Below are positions 1 through 11,356 of a DNA stretch of 64,000 bases, one piece after another (position 1 is the stretch's first letter; every line of letters starts with the position of its first letter). The stretch is from Gautieria morchelliformis (Eukaryota > Basidiomycota > Agaricomycetes > Gomphales > Gomphaceae). Below the pieces are notes generated by a model. The model saw nothing but the letters and a program-made list of their open reading frames with translations. It had not been told where the DNA came from and ran no database searches. The position numbers were made by a program, and so were the translations under genes. Location of the stretch: assembly GCA_015179125.1 (NCBI GenBank), contig WHVA01000085.1:225867-289866 (forward strand). Direction: 5' to 3'.

Positions 1-2420
1 GATTTCGGCGTATCCGCCCTCCTACCAACCACTCAGTCCAAGCGGACCACTTTTGTTGGCACGCCGTATTGGATGGCTCCTGAAGTCATCACATCCGGCT
101 CACTTTACGATGCGAAAGCAGACGTTTGGAGTCTTGGAATCACCCTCTATGAGATGGCAACTGGATCTCCGCCGCACTCTAATCAAGTGGAGATGCGCGT
201 GCTTGCGCTCATTCCCAGCACCAAACCACCCAGGCTGACAGAAACCGAAGGAAGTAAAGACATGCGAGAATTCTTAGCCGCCTGTCTCAAGGAGCTTCCT
301 GGAGAAGTAAGTACTCATCCGTGTATCCTTGCGATGGATCCTTATCCAAGTATCAGCGTGCGACCGCAGAAGAGCTTACCAAGGCCAAGTGGATCAAAAG
401 CGCTACAAAGGCATCCGTTTCTATCCTAAAAGAACTCCTTATTCAATACGATGCCTGGTCGCGCGCTGGTGGCGTCCGCAAGAGCTTATTGGATGACGGC
501 TCTATGGAGGATGACGACAGGTGCGAATGGTTGACTTCCACGTTCAACGCGCCTGACACGTCACGCCTAGCACGCGAACTGGAGTCCGCGAAAGCACCTG
601 GGAGTTCGACACTGTTCGCGCTCGATCATCGTCTTTTGATCTTGCATTACTGGCGTCCGACTCTGACGACCCACGCACGAGTTCCTCACAGGCGCCTGGC
701 CGGGATGATATGTCGCCGCCGCGCGTCCCGCCCCGTTCGTTGCGCATGCTCTTTGAAGATGCCGACAATCCTAATGCTGGCATGGACCTTTTCCGCATTC
801 AACCCCAATCCCGCAACACTACTCCCGCCCCATCTACCTCTCGTCACCAGTCTCCTGTTGATCCACCCCGCGAAGGTGATAAGACTATCAAACGTCAGCC
901 GTCACAGGCTCCATCGACCGAGGTGCCCCAATCCCCTCCCCTCCCCCTCTCATCTCCTCCTTCCCCGTCCCCGTCGCCTTCCCCGTCGCCATCATCCCGC
1001 ATCTCCGAGCCATCCACGGCACGCCAGCCTACCTTCGCTTTTCCTCCCCTCCAATCTCCACCCGCGGCGACTCCCCGTGCTAGGTCGAGACATGGCAAGC
1101 GCACACCTTTGTCTTCGTCTGAGGATGAAGGGTCTGAACAGCATCAACGATCTGTGCGCACCCCGACGTACCGTGAAGTACGGAACAGCCGCGGTTTACC
1201 CGATATCTCCATCCCCCCCTACCCACGTATGAGGCAGCCCACAAGCGAGGCGTCACCACTCCGTTCACCCTCCCCAGCGTTAGCACCTTTTCCGACCGCT
1301 AGCGGTGTCCGGAGCGACTCCATAGCCTCAGGATCATCATCGTCTACTATCCGCCGCATACGTAAAGTAGCAGTAGCATCACCGGTCAACTTCCAGTTCC
1401 CACCAACATCGCGTGTGCGGGGCGGGTCACATTCTGCGACGGCGACGGCACCTTCCTCTTTACAAGTTAGTTCATCTCCCGTGGAAGCTGAATTCGACGA
1501 CGCTCCACCGTCACCGTCACCTTCCTCACCGTCGCATCAAACTACACACTCGCTAGATAACCCGGGTGCTATGCGCCGTGCGCCTTTAGGACTTTCGGCC
1601 TCACCGACGCCTTATCCGCCATTCGCACGTGCACACAGCGCAACACCCGCAAGCGGGCCCTATGTGGGTGGCTCTGGTACAGCACTATCAAGGGGCCCAT
1701 CGCTCAATCGCCAAGGTTCGGTGGCTGTGATGGAGACGGTGCCTGCCCCACCGACTGTTGCACCGTTGAGGCTGGCACCGCGGAGGGACAGGAGTGGCAG
1801 CGCCAGTGCCGGTGCTAGTGGGTATCGGAGCGAGGGAGAGGCGGGGGGGCTGAAGGTGCCGCCTGTCGCACTGAGGGATGTTTTGAAAGTGAGTCCGGTT
1901 TACTTTTGGTTGTTATCTTCCCATGAGTCGATCGTGTTTGTGCGTGTAGATGAGTCCGCTACCGATGGATTTGGGTGGCGGGGGTGGCGACTTGCTTCCT
2001 CCTTCCCCGTCTGTGGTCTCTCCCATCCAGCGACCCTTTGCACATCACCCACACAATACCAGCACGGGCAACTCCAACCCAGTGGAACATACGCATCCAC
2101 ACCAACATTCTAACCCGCACCCAAATGCGCCGCCCATTCCCTCACTCGGCGACACTGCCTCTCACCCGCAGCCGCATGTAGACCCAGCGCTGAAGCCGCC
2201 GGCGATACGCCCGCTGGACTTTATGGCGTTTGTCGCGTCATCTGCGGAGACGCACGTGGAGCTCGCGCGGACTGTGGACGAGCTGTCCCGCTGGTTGGCG
2301 GTGGTCGAGGGCGGGCTGGCGGGTGTGTTAGAGAAGGTAGCTGCGGGCGTGGAGGAGAGGAATGGCATCATTCAGGAAGAGCGGGAGGGGGATGAGCGGG
2401 AGAGGGCGTCGGAAGGGTAG
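1..2420 (+). CDS. GCK-III/Ste20-type Ser/Thr protein kinase, 3' part of gene
   Basis: The gene enters from the left edge, so the N-lobe is missing. Exons 1-306, 357-520, 571-1888 and 1950-2420 join in frame across three GT-AG introns of 50, 50 and 61 bp, giving 752 visible residues and a TAG stop. The visible protein opens at the DFG metal-binding motif (residues 1-3), then the activation segment GTPYWMAPEV (20-29) and the C-lobe. TWEFDTVR (166-173) just after the kinase fold is typical of the Mst3/Nak1/Kic1 branch. The remaining ~580 residues are low-complexity Pro/Ser-rich, as in fungal Nak1/Kic1 tails. Homologues act in the RAM/MOR network controlling polarity and septation; that role here is inferred. 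The subfamily is less certain than the kinase call. Confidence 0.9.
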
Positions 2421-2873
2421 CAGGAATGTAAAGCTTCAACCCCCAATCTGCGCCTATTTCACATAGCACCTGGGGATAGGAAGTAAAATTTGATCAGACC
2501 ATCATCTTCTTTTCAAGCAGTATACCTTACTTCTGCCAGTATATATACAGTATCCAAACCTATCTCAGCGGTCATTGTCAGTACCACAGATGCATTTGGA
2601 TTTAACTAAGCTTGGAGGGTGATTGGACATGTCTCTGGAGCCTGTCACGGTCCAAGGCAGACAATATTATATTCACCTCAAAGAGGGTATACACTGTTTC
2701 ACCATATAACACACCGAGGTGCTGACTTATTCCTTGTTACCCAGTTACTAGGCCATATAAGATTTCGGAAGCGAGTCCCACCAAGCTATTAGTAAGTTTT
2801 CAGCCAGACGGTGTCGGATTTGATTCTGGCTGATTGGTCTGGCAGTTGCACCATCTATAGCTAGGGGTCTCCC
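2421..2873. other. Intergenic region between the kinase and QPRT genes
   Basis: These 453 bp hold the 3' UTR of the kinase gene and the promoter and 5' UTR of the next gene, transcribed the same way. A TA-rich stretch (tatatatacag, about 2539-2550) and pyrimidine tracts are visible. I see no ORF, RNA gene or transposon. Confidence 0.6.
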
Positions 2874-4036
2874 ATGACGGAGTACGCACATCTCCTTCCC
2901 AACAGCTGGAAAAATGCGGTGAATGCGTGGCTGGCTGAGGATGCACCGTCTTTTGATTGGGGAGGATATGTCGTGGGTGAGGCTCCTCGTGAAGCGTTCT
3001 TGCTCGGCAAAGGCAAACAGACAGCCGTGCTTGCCGGTGTGCCTTTCGTTGACGAGATATTCGCACAGCTTGATTGCCAGTGCGTTTCAATTAAGGTCTT
3101 TGTTCACCTGATCACCGAGATGCTTTTATCTTCTGTTATAAAGAGTCGAATGGCACATGAAAGAGGGTGACACTTTCCAGCCCGTCAAGCATGTCGCTAC
3201 TGTCAGGGGCAAGGCTAGACTGCTACTCCTTGGGGAGAGGGTCGCGCTGAACTTGCTGGCGAGGTGTAGTGGAATAGCGACCAGGTCAGTGGAATGGAGA
3301 GTTCCACTGGCACCAGTTCATTGTCCTTTGTCTAGATCGAGGCAGTTCAAGGATGCGGCTCAAGGCTATGGTTTCAAAGGTTTAATTGCGGGAACACGTA
3401 AAACCACCCCAGGTATGTATCTTCACAATTTTGGCCCATCTACAGCTCCATCTGATCTTCACTGTTCTCAAGGATTTCGACTGGTTGAAAAATACGGTAT
3501 GCTTGTAGGAGGGATCGACAGTCACCGCTACGACCTTTCAAGCATGATAATGCTGAAGGATAACCATATTTGGTCCTCGGGTGCGTCTTCTCGGTTGTTT
3601 AGCGGGTTCTGGGCCAATCATTGGCCTCACCCAGGCTCGATAACGACTGCTATCAAGCAAGCGCGTGAAGTGGGTGGTTTCAGCCTGCTCCTTGACGTTG
3701 AAGTCACCTCTGAGGTCGAAGCTGACGAGGCCATCGATGCTGGAGCTGACGTCATTATGCTGGATAATATGGAAGGCGATGTCCTAGTTAGTACGGCAGC
3801 CCGGTTGAAAGAACGTTGGAACGGGAAGCGAAAGTTCCTGATCGAGACCAGTGGGGGAATCGAAGAGAAAAATCTCAAAGACAGAGCTATTAACGGTATG
3901 TTGTTTATGCTCATCGGACATTCCAAGACCCTACATGTATGCAGAGGTCGACATATTAAGCACCAGCGCAGTTCACCAGAGCGTGCAGCATATCGACTTC
4001 AGCCTCAAGGTTCAAATCCCAAAGAAGAACGGGTAA
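2874..4036 (+). CDS. BNA6: Quinolinate phosphoribosyltransferase (nicotinate-nucleotide pyrophosphorylase, carboxylating)
   Basis: It converts quinolinate and PRPP to nicotinate mononucleotide, CO2 and pyrophosphate in de novo NAD synthesis. Six exons (2874-3079, 3144-3284, 3336-3412, 3473-3580, 3635-3895, 3945-4036) join in frame through five GT-AG introns of 49-64 bp to 294 residues, the normal family length. The family landmarks are present: [17 protein letters not shown], the PRPP/substrate segment [29 protein letters not shown] with its conserved His/Arg/Lys, the glycine segment ETSGGI, and the C-terminal strand ending in QIPKKNG. ATG 2874 gives the usual N-terminus (MTEYAHLLP). It converges with the amidohydrolase gene, with 24 bp between the stops. 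Confidence 0.95.
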
Positions 4037-4060
4037 CTGTTTCTACATTTACATTGTGCA

Positions 4061-5445
4061 CTACGTACTCCCAAGTCCCAGTAAAGTTATTGCGTTGTTT
4101 CCACAGACACCATCTTTCTGTGCCTGGTTCCAAGAAGCTATGCTGTCGATTGCATCCAAATTTTCGACAACGCTCATCCATTTATCCGTGCTCGATAGCG
4201 GAGGGAAGAATGGGTGGTCAGTCCCAAACATAATCCTTTCGCTTCCGATTTGTTTTGCTCCCTGGAACCTTTGGGCCCTTTCCACTATTTTGCTCACAAA
4301 TTCGAGTTCTTCTGGCCCGTATGCTACAGCATCATACCATAACTTCCCAAGACTGTCCCAGCAGCCAACTGGATTAGTCTTCTCATAAGGATCAGTTTAA
4401 TTAGCTCACTAATAACGGGCATCGTGTTTGAGCCTGGAGGCGACCACGGGGTCGTGATGTATACATGAGGCCAATCTGGAGGAGAGTTGAGGCAGAGTGG
4501 CGCCAGAATGTGCTATGAGTAGGCGGAGTGACGGATGCCGATCCAACACCCCAGAAAGGATGAGACGCGTAGTAGCCTTGTGGAAAACGATTGATCTCTG
4601 AGAAGAATACCCGACGAAGAAAGACTGACAGTTGTGGTTTCAAATGGGAATCCCAGAGCCAGGGGAAGCACATGGCCATTATCCTTATTTCCCCACGCGG
4701 CGTCAACACCGTAATGCGGGTGGAGAAACACAACCAGTTGCTCTTTAGCCAGGGCCTCCCAGACAGGTTCTAGATCATCGTCATCTAGCCCTTTACCGAT
4801 ACCTTTTGTTCCCATGATCACCCCTCGTAAATGGGGCAATGACGCGACCTGCGAGATTGATTGCAGGATGGAAGAGATAGGAACTGAAGGAACGAGAGGA
4901 AGGACTCCAAACGCGTACAAGCGCCTAATGCTTCCTATAGAAAGCTGTATGGTCGGCGAGCCAGAACAGTATGATTCCAGATCAATGTTCAAAAGTCCAG
5001 CCATTTCAGTGGCCCCCGGGGGATCCAAAAAATCCAGCCATGGGTTGGCAGGGCTGTTGGAAGCACTGCAGATTACTGGAACCATACATCAAAGACACCA
5101 CCGTACCTTACCACAGATATGCCAATGCTGTGCGTATCCATGAACTTGAGCTTCTCGTTTCTATCCCAGTACTATATCGGCATCATACGTAATTATTAGA
5201 GACCGCACCTAGAGAACATCGAAAGTACGTGCTACGCCTGAGTACGTGCTACGCCTGAGTACCTGAGGACCAACGGGCCTACCGCCACTGGGTTCGTCTG
5301 GCAAGATGTGCAACCTGGAATCTTCTTTCTCTGAAGCACCTGTGCGACTAGAGATTCGTGGAACCTGTGTTCTGGACCGGAGGAAGGAAACGTATCTAGG
5401 CAGATACACATGAGTGTGTATGTCGACAAGCAGCCGTGTACTCAT
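4061..5445 (-). CDS. Amidohydrolase of the ACMSD family, isoorotate (uracil-5-carboxylate) decarboxylase-like
   Basis: Five exons read leftwards (5445-5263, 5171-5107, 5065-4630, 4576-4410, 4352-4061) and join in frame to 380 residues with no internal stop. Metal-ligand motifs of the TIM-barrel amidohydrolases are all present: VDIHTH near residue 8, FLHPHYG, IAHSG and [30 protein letters not shown] and [16 protein letters not shown] look more like fungal isoorotate decarboxylases than animal aminocarboxymuconate-semialdehyde decarboxylase, but both belong to this family. The expected reaction is loss of CO2 from 5-carboxyuracil to give uracil. The second intron (5066-5106, 41 bp) is short; I chose it because it restores the conserved NPWLDFL frame. 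Its neighbours, an ALDH and a thymine-hydroxylase-like enzyme, support a pyrimidine role. Confidence 0.85.
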
Positions 5446-5549
5446 GTTCAGCTACGCAGCTGAATACATTAGCCTGAGCTGACGAAGCGATAATCGGTGG
5501 CTTAACATACATGCCTGGATGGAGGACCAGTTCAAGAGTTAAGGTACTG

Positions 5550-8111
5550 ATGGTTCGAAACGTCAACTTGCAACTCCGCCGTGCGCCACTATCACTACTA
5601 GTTGGGGTACGAAAACATGCCACTGAAGAACCCTAGCATGTTGATGAGTAGGGTATAGCAGCTTACAATAACCGTGTTAGGTTTCTCAAAAAATTTTGAC
5701 GTCAAGGTCAACTTGAAGGAGAGATATGGACCTTTCGTATCCGGGAAGTTTATCTTCAACGCCGGCCCTGACGTGCGCATGTAAGATGTCTACAGTCTTC
5801 TCAAAACTATACCCTCGTGACATTGATATATATAAGAATTCCTGTGATTAACCCTGCTAACGGCCAACGGGTGGCTGATGTAACGAGTGCTTCACCTGTT
5901 GAAGTGGAACAAGCGGTTTCCCAAGCACATGAGGTGTTCGAGGAGGGTATATGGTCTAGATCATCGGTGCAGCATAGATCCTCAATACTTTCGAAACTTG
6001 CGAGGTCCCTGGAGTCTCGAGTCGACGAACTAGCTACCCTGGAGTCACTACAGACAGGTTTCCTGGTTTTTATTCTATCAGAGTCATTCTCATGCAATCC
6101 ACAGGGAGAACTATTCGCGAGATGAAGACGCAGCTTGGAAGACTCCCTGAATGGTGGGCATTGTCCCCATACCTGTATGATGTTAAGTCCAGACTAACCT
6201 TATTTTTCATCTAGGCTGTGAGACAGTCTCATATTTCGGTGGCTCGAAGGCATCTTTGACTTCTGATTAGAGACTATTACGGAGCGCTTGTCAGGACTCA
6301 TCAAGCCTTCGTAGCACCTACCCAAGGTCAATTGTTGAACTATGTAACGCGGATACCGCTTGGTCAGTTTTTAGTGCTGTCGGTAATTCCAGCGTGATCC
6401 AAACATTTCCAGGTGTTGTTGCCCAGATCACAGTAAACAGTGATTCCTTATAACGCACGGGGGACTCTGACCAGTTACTGCAGCCGTTCAATCATCCATT
6501 GCTCATTGCCGTCAAAAAGATCGCACCTGCACTAGCTATGGGGAATAGTGTCATCGTCAAGCCATCTGAGGTGACCCAGAGTTATCATTAGACGCCTCAC
6601 ACGCCTCACCTCTTTCGTGCATCATTAGCTGGCCCCGCTCTCCGTTCTCGAATTTGCTGAAATGTCCATGAATTCCGGAGGTATGAAATATCTCCTTGAC
6701 ATCACTAGACAGTTTTAGCCTAGACCTTCGCAGTTCCTTCGCGTGTATTGCAGGTTATTACTGGCACGGGAGCGAGCACGGGCATGCATATAGTTTCTGA
6801 TCCGCGCATCAAGAAGGTAGACATAACAGTAAGTCGTTTCACTGATATATCAGGTGAATGCTTACGGGGACTCAGGCAGGTACCAAGACGGGTCGTAAGA
6901 TTGGAAGTGTTGTCGGTTCCAATTTGGGCTACTATACAGCTGAGCTCGGAGGAAAAGTATAACCTCAAGCCTTTAAGGGACCGGTGACTGATCGTTTCTC
7001 AGGCCCCAATTGTCGTATTCGACGACGCCAACCTTCAAAGTGCAATCAACGGCACGTAGGTATCAACCCACATAAGCTCAGCTCTTTGAATAATCTCGTT
7101 CCCAGTGCATTTGCCGCCTTCGTGGCTTCAGGTCAAACATGCGTTTCAGGAACTCGTTTAATCATCCAAGAAGAAATATATGACGCTTTCATGTCTGGAT
7201 TCTTGAAAAAGGTGCAGGGTATTACGTCAAGAATCGGCAACCGTGTGTTTAACCGCCTCCCGAGTCATCTGTTCACACCCAACGATACACATTCATTTAG
7301 CAATGAACCCGCTCTCAGCGATGGGCAGTGTCATATCTCCTGATGCACTCGCGCGGATATCTTCCGTCGTGTCAAGTCGATCTTCAGGGCACGTGCTGGC
7401 CGGGGGCGAGCCTATGGCGGGACGATCACCATTGGACAACTATGACTTGTCTCAAGGGAATTTCTATCCACCGACTGTGATCGCGGACGTGAGTACTGAA
7501 GGTGATCTTTGGCAAGAAGAAATCTTCGGCCCCGTTGTCGTTGTGAAACGGTTCAAGGTCAGGGATTTGTAAGTGCATTGGGGTTTAACTGCTCATATTC
7601 TAGTATACTTTAGACTGATAAAGAAGGAATATGTCTCGCCAACACGAGCAAGTACGGTAAGAATTAATTGGTATATCTGTGAAAGCCAATTGACTGTCAG
7701 TATTAGCACTAGGGGCAGGTATATGGACAACAGATCTATCCAGGGCACACCGAGTGGCGGCTGCAATCGAAGCCGGTGTAGTCTGGATTAATTGTCACCA
7801 TCGTAATGATCCCAGCTCTCCATGGTATGTATAATGTTATTATTGGTTCACTGCCTTCTGCTGCTTCTAATTTGATGACACAGGGGAGGAATGAAGGAAA
7901 GCGGGATTGGCAGGGAAAATGGGATCGAAGCCCTTGAACATTGTGAGTTCCAGCATCGTCGCTTCTAAAGGATCCTTAGATTATTCCACTGTCTATGACT
8001 TCAGATTCACAGAGCAAGTCAGTAATCGTCAATTGTGCAACTGCGGACGAAATCTGCGAGAAGGAAGATTGGTTTGCCGAAGGATCCCAAGGCAATACCA
8101 GATATGGATAA
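5550..8111 (+). CDS. NAD(P)-dependent aldehyde dehydrogenase, 17-exon gene
   Basis: Exons: 5550-5606, 5659-5780, 5837-6057, 6105-~6153, 6271-6362, 6413-6432, 6484-6570, 6629-6680, 6734-6828, 6876-6956, 7003-7055, 7106-7242, 7301-7557, 7614-7656, 7713-7824, 7884-7942, 8005-8111. Class markers occur in order: [26 protein letters not shown] with VKPSE (cofactor), VVGSNLG and AELGG (general-base Glu), GQTCVSGTR (catalytic Cys), [23 protein letters not shown] and the C-terminal SQSKSVIVN. The start at 5550 gives a basic, acid-free N-terminus and is tentative. The exon 4/5 junction is unresolved: the obvious splice creates TGA where relatives have Trp. The substrate is unknown; context suggests 5-formyluracil or another aldehyde of the same pathway. 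Confidence 0.8.
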
Positions 8112-8161
8112 TGCGAGAATGTTACAACCCATGTAAGACATCAAAATGTGAGAAGTTTGTT

Positions 8162-9865
8162 CTAGGTGTACGTGACAGCAAGTCTTCGTAAAAGTTGCGA
8201 ATTAGTAAGTACCCAAAGCAACAGGAGGCACTCACCGGCCTACAATATACTCCTCAGTAGTAATTGGTGCATACTTGGGGTGATGGGAATTACAGTTAGG
8301 GAGGCAACTGATGCGAGCCCCAGCATTCGGATTGCAAAAGAAAGCGATAGACCTCCGCATAGGTGTAAAATCGTGGTTGGTAGCGGTTTGCGGTGCAACA
8401 ACCCGATGGAGTGTGCTTCGTAGGACATCGTTTGACCAGCGTGCCAGAAGATCACCTACATTCACAACGATGGTGCCTTCCTAAGGGGGAGGAGGGGGGG
8501 GTGGTGGAGGGGGTGAATTGAAGACATCAATAGAGCTTGCGGAAGACCCACGATTGGAGTGGCAGGATGGAAATGCTTCGTATGTGGATTCTGGACTTCC
8601 AGACCTCCCACCTGAGAGATGAGAGAGGTAAGGACGTATTAGCCAAGTCAGATGATATTACACACTGTATCTTGGAAAACAAAAGTTATGGTGCCATAAT
8701 CTAACGATGCGTTTGGTGAGTTTTTTCGGGCTCATTGCTATGCAAACGATTACCGTCACTTGCCCGAATGAGCCCCGGCCCGTGCTTGACCTTCTTGTTT
8801 CAGAACCGAGCTCTTGATTGGGGGATATGATAAAAGCCTGACGGATGGACGAGTCAAGCGTAGTCTAGCATCCCAAGAATGATCGCACTACCTGAGGTTG
8901 TGATACTGTTCATTTATTTGATTCTCAAAGAATCTCTCTCCAATACCTAGACCTAATGCCACCGAACTCATGACCGACGTGTGAAGTTCGTGGCATGTCT
9001 GAGCTGCGATTCAGAAACTGGTTTCCAATAGCCAGGCAATTTCCTACCTGGAATAAAGCTTTCGCTGTGTCCTTGAAACCAGGTGCATCAGATTCCTGAG
9101 GCCACTTATTCTTCCACGTCACGTCCCAATCACGACCAATTTCCATGGATTCCTTGGAGTCCGGAGCTTTCGCCCGCATTGCTGCGATCTCTTCTGCTAG
9201 GCAGGTCAAACGAACGTGCATCTGTTTTAAAATAATATAGATGAATCTGTTTACCATTGATAGATGACTGCGTGACGCGCTCTCGGCCGGTGTGGACGTA
9301 GCCTCGGTTGCTTCGAGGATCTACTTAAGAACGGTTCACCCGAGAAGGTCAGGGAACTCAGCGGACGCCCACCATCCCAAGCCAATTTATTCTGATATGC
9401 GCTGTTAATATGAAACCCGTGGGCCTTATACACATGACCGAACTCACCTTTACATCCAATGGCAATTGGAAGAATTGTGCACTCTATGATCCCAATGAAG
9501 ACATCCCTCCGCTGATATAAATATACGGTGCAATCACCTTCTGAAATGCATCCTTCACGATCGTGGCTGACACGCCATGATTTTTGAGATACACAAATCC
9601 GACCTAGAGACTTCAGTCGCCAGAAATAAGAAGCCAATGATCTGGCAAATGATACCTCTTGAAATGCACCAACAATTTCCTTGGCCGTGCGTTCCTTTTC
9701 AGCAGGGGACTTGCCATGGCGAAAGCTGCCGAAATCGACGATTGGTATGTGGAAAGTGGAATCGCTGCGTACTTGGTCCGCAAGCGTAACGAGGCCACGA
9801 GCCCGGCGGACGGTGGCATGACGGTGTTGACCGTGAACTATACGGGCCATACTGCGACGGAGCAT
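8162..9865 (-). CDS. 2-oxoglutarate/Fe(II) dioxygenase, thymine 7-hydroxylase-like (isopenicillin N synthase superfamily)
   Basis: Twelve exons (9865-9656, 9603-9538, 9483-9448, 9391-9373, 9320-9255, 9196-9048, 8998-8892, 8837-8764, 8700-8666, 8611-8552, 8480-8236, 8183-8162) join in frame to 362 residues. Conserved parts are HIPIVDFGSF (N-terminal DIOX domain), GFVYLKNHGV, SNRGYVHTGRE, APDSKESMEIG, the iron ligands in AHSDYGTITFVFQD (His, Asp) and STLHRVV (second His), and RRSIAFFCNP supplying the Arg that binds 2-oxoglutarate. The pattern matches fungal thymine 7-hydroxylase, which oxidises thymine stepwise to 5-carboxyuracil. The first ~30 residues are Arg/His-rich without acids and could be a mitochondrial presequence or a start drawn too far upstream. 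Intron 8 is GC-AG. It converges with the ALDH gene (50 bp apart). Confidence 0.88.
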
Positions 9866-10496
9866 GTCGAGATAGTTCTCAAAGGAGCCTACAACTAAAT
9901 CCCGTGGCGGCGCGGCGCTAGTGCAGGAGCCACTGGCAGTCCCAATCAGTGTCCAATCTCATTAGGACTGCAAGTTCACCAGCAAGTACTGTGCATTTGT
10001 AATATTTTATCTTGTACAAGGCCTCTCTTTTAACAGTATGGATTTGTTCCGTGTCGCTTTTGCCAACGGTTTTCTGGTAGACTCTCATTTTAAATGATCG
10101 CAACTTCGAACAAAAATAACACAGAGCAGAGGCTTAATTAAATATTGTAAGATTATGATGAGAAAACATGATATTACAAGCAATATTGTACAAGTAGATA
10201 CTAATCACCGCGTTTAGGCCCTTTCTTGCTGCAATTTGGCGAGCTCCGTCAAGCTCCGACTGAAGCACCTCAATCGACCTCGCCGTAAATTTCATTAGGC
10301 TGCTATTAACGGACTGTCCATATATTCACATGTATATCCCTCAACCAACCTCGCCATAATTTTCGGTATGTTGCTAGTAACAGACTGTCCATATATTTAC
10401 ATGTATATCCATCTACCTGCCCTGTCCACATACAGCAAATAGATCCCCCTAATAGATCTCTGAAGAGATACATTCAGGTCTGGCAAAGCACCTTTC
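9866..10496. other. Non-coding region upstream of the dioxygenase gene
   Basis: The left part should hold the promoter of the leftward dioxygenase gene. From about 10130 it becomes AT-rich, with short direct repeats of aatattgta. It ends at the target-site duplication CTTTC (10492-10496) of the old LTR. No coding signal is visible. Confidence 0.5.
10269..10410. repeat. Two tandem copies of a 71 bp unit
   Basis: Two diverged direct copies begin at 10269 and 10340, each opening with ctcaaycracctcgcc and ending with tccatatattyacatgtatatcc. The function is unknown. Confidence 0.75.
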
Positions 10497-11356
10497 TGTC
10501 ATGACACGTTTATTTCTCATACTCAGATGCTCTGTTCTCCCATTTCCCACTCCACCTCCGTGTTCGTTCCGATCGCCATTGCCGTGTTCGGCAACCGATT
10601 CTCGCTGTTCGTGCCAATTATTATAGCCACGCCGTCAACGCACGATCGATGTGTTTGGGCTGACTTGGCAGTCATCGCTGGGCCTATTACCTCCTTTGCT
10701 CAACCCTCTTTCGATGGTGTTCTGATAATCGGATTATCATGACTTGTGTATTTCCTGCACCTTGTTACCCCCATTTCCCCTTTCGCCACTCCTCCTCCGT
10801 GTTTGCTCGGCTTTGCCCTCCACCTCGACCACTCCTCCCCTCCATCATCTCCGTTCGCCCTTCCTCGCATTTTGCCGAACAGCCATTCGCTGCTCGCATC
10901 ATTCGCCAGCAGGCACACCATCAAATCACGATCGACATCCCTACCCGGCATGATGGCTCATCAGTAGCTCCATCAGCTTCTCGATCCAACCCCCTTTTGG
11001 TGTTCATATGAGCAGGGTGCGTTCGCGGGGTGTCCTACCCGTAGGTCATGTGGGATCAACCCAGTAGATGAAGAACCTGTGCAGGGCGGTGTATATGCGG
11101 GCCCCAAGACATGATTTTGTACATAGGTGCCTTCGCCACCTTCACTCTCCGCCGTTTCATGTTCTCCCTCTTCTCTCACTCTATTGTATGTTTACTTCAT
11201 CTATGTTGTATCATGACTGCGCACCCCTATCCAACCCTGACTCGTGACGGCCTCTTTCCTATTCGCTGATACCTTACGAGCATTCGATATAAGTAGTTTG
11301 CATTCGCATGTATATTCCCCAGTTCAATTACCATACGTCATCCATCTTGTGCAAAC
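10497..11356 (+). repeat. Old A-related solo LTR, left part
   Basis: It begins TGTCATGACACG and belongs to the same LTR family as element A. It is interrupted at 11356 by insertion of A and resumes at 28110. The two flanks of the complete old LTR share the 5 bp duplication CTTTC (10492-10496 and 28522-28526), showing a genuine insertion later reduced to one LTR. It is longer than the A LTR, with an apparent internal duplication near 10735 (a second tcatgac plus pyrimidine-rich start). Confidence 0.85.

Noticed and set aside
710-2113. A separate Pro/Ser-rich gene downstream of the kinase
   Set aside because: In-frame splicing at 521-570 and 1889-1949 makes it the C-terminal tail of the kinase.
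4061-5445. Annotation as ACMSD in a kynurenine/NAD cluster with the neighbouring QPRT gene
   Set aside because: Attractive because ACMSD competes with quinolinate formation, but [15 protein letters not shown] and [11 protein letters not shown] fit isoorotate decarboxylase better, and the dioxygenase next to the ALDH matches thymine 7-hydroxylase. Left open as an alternative in the finding.
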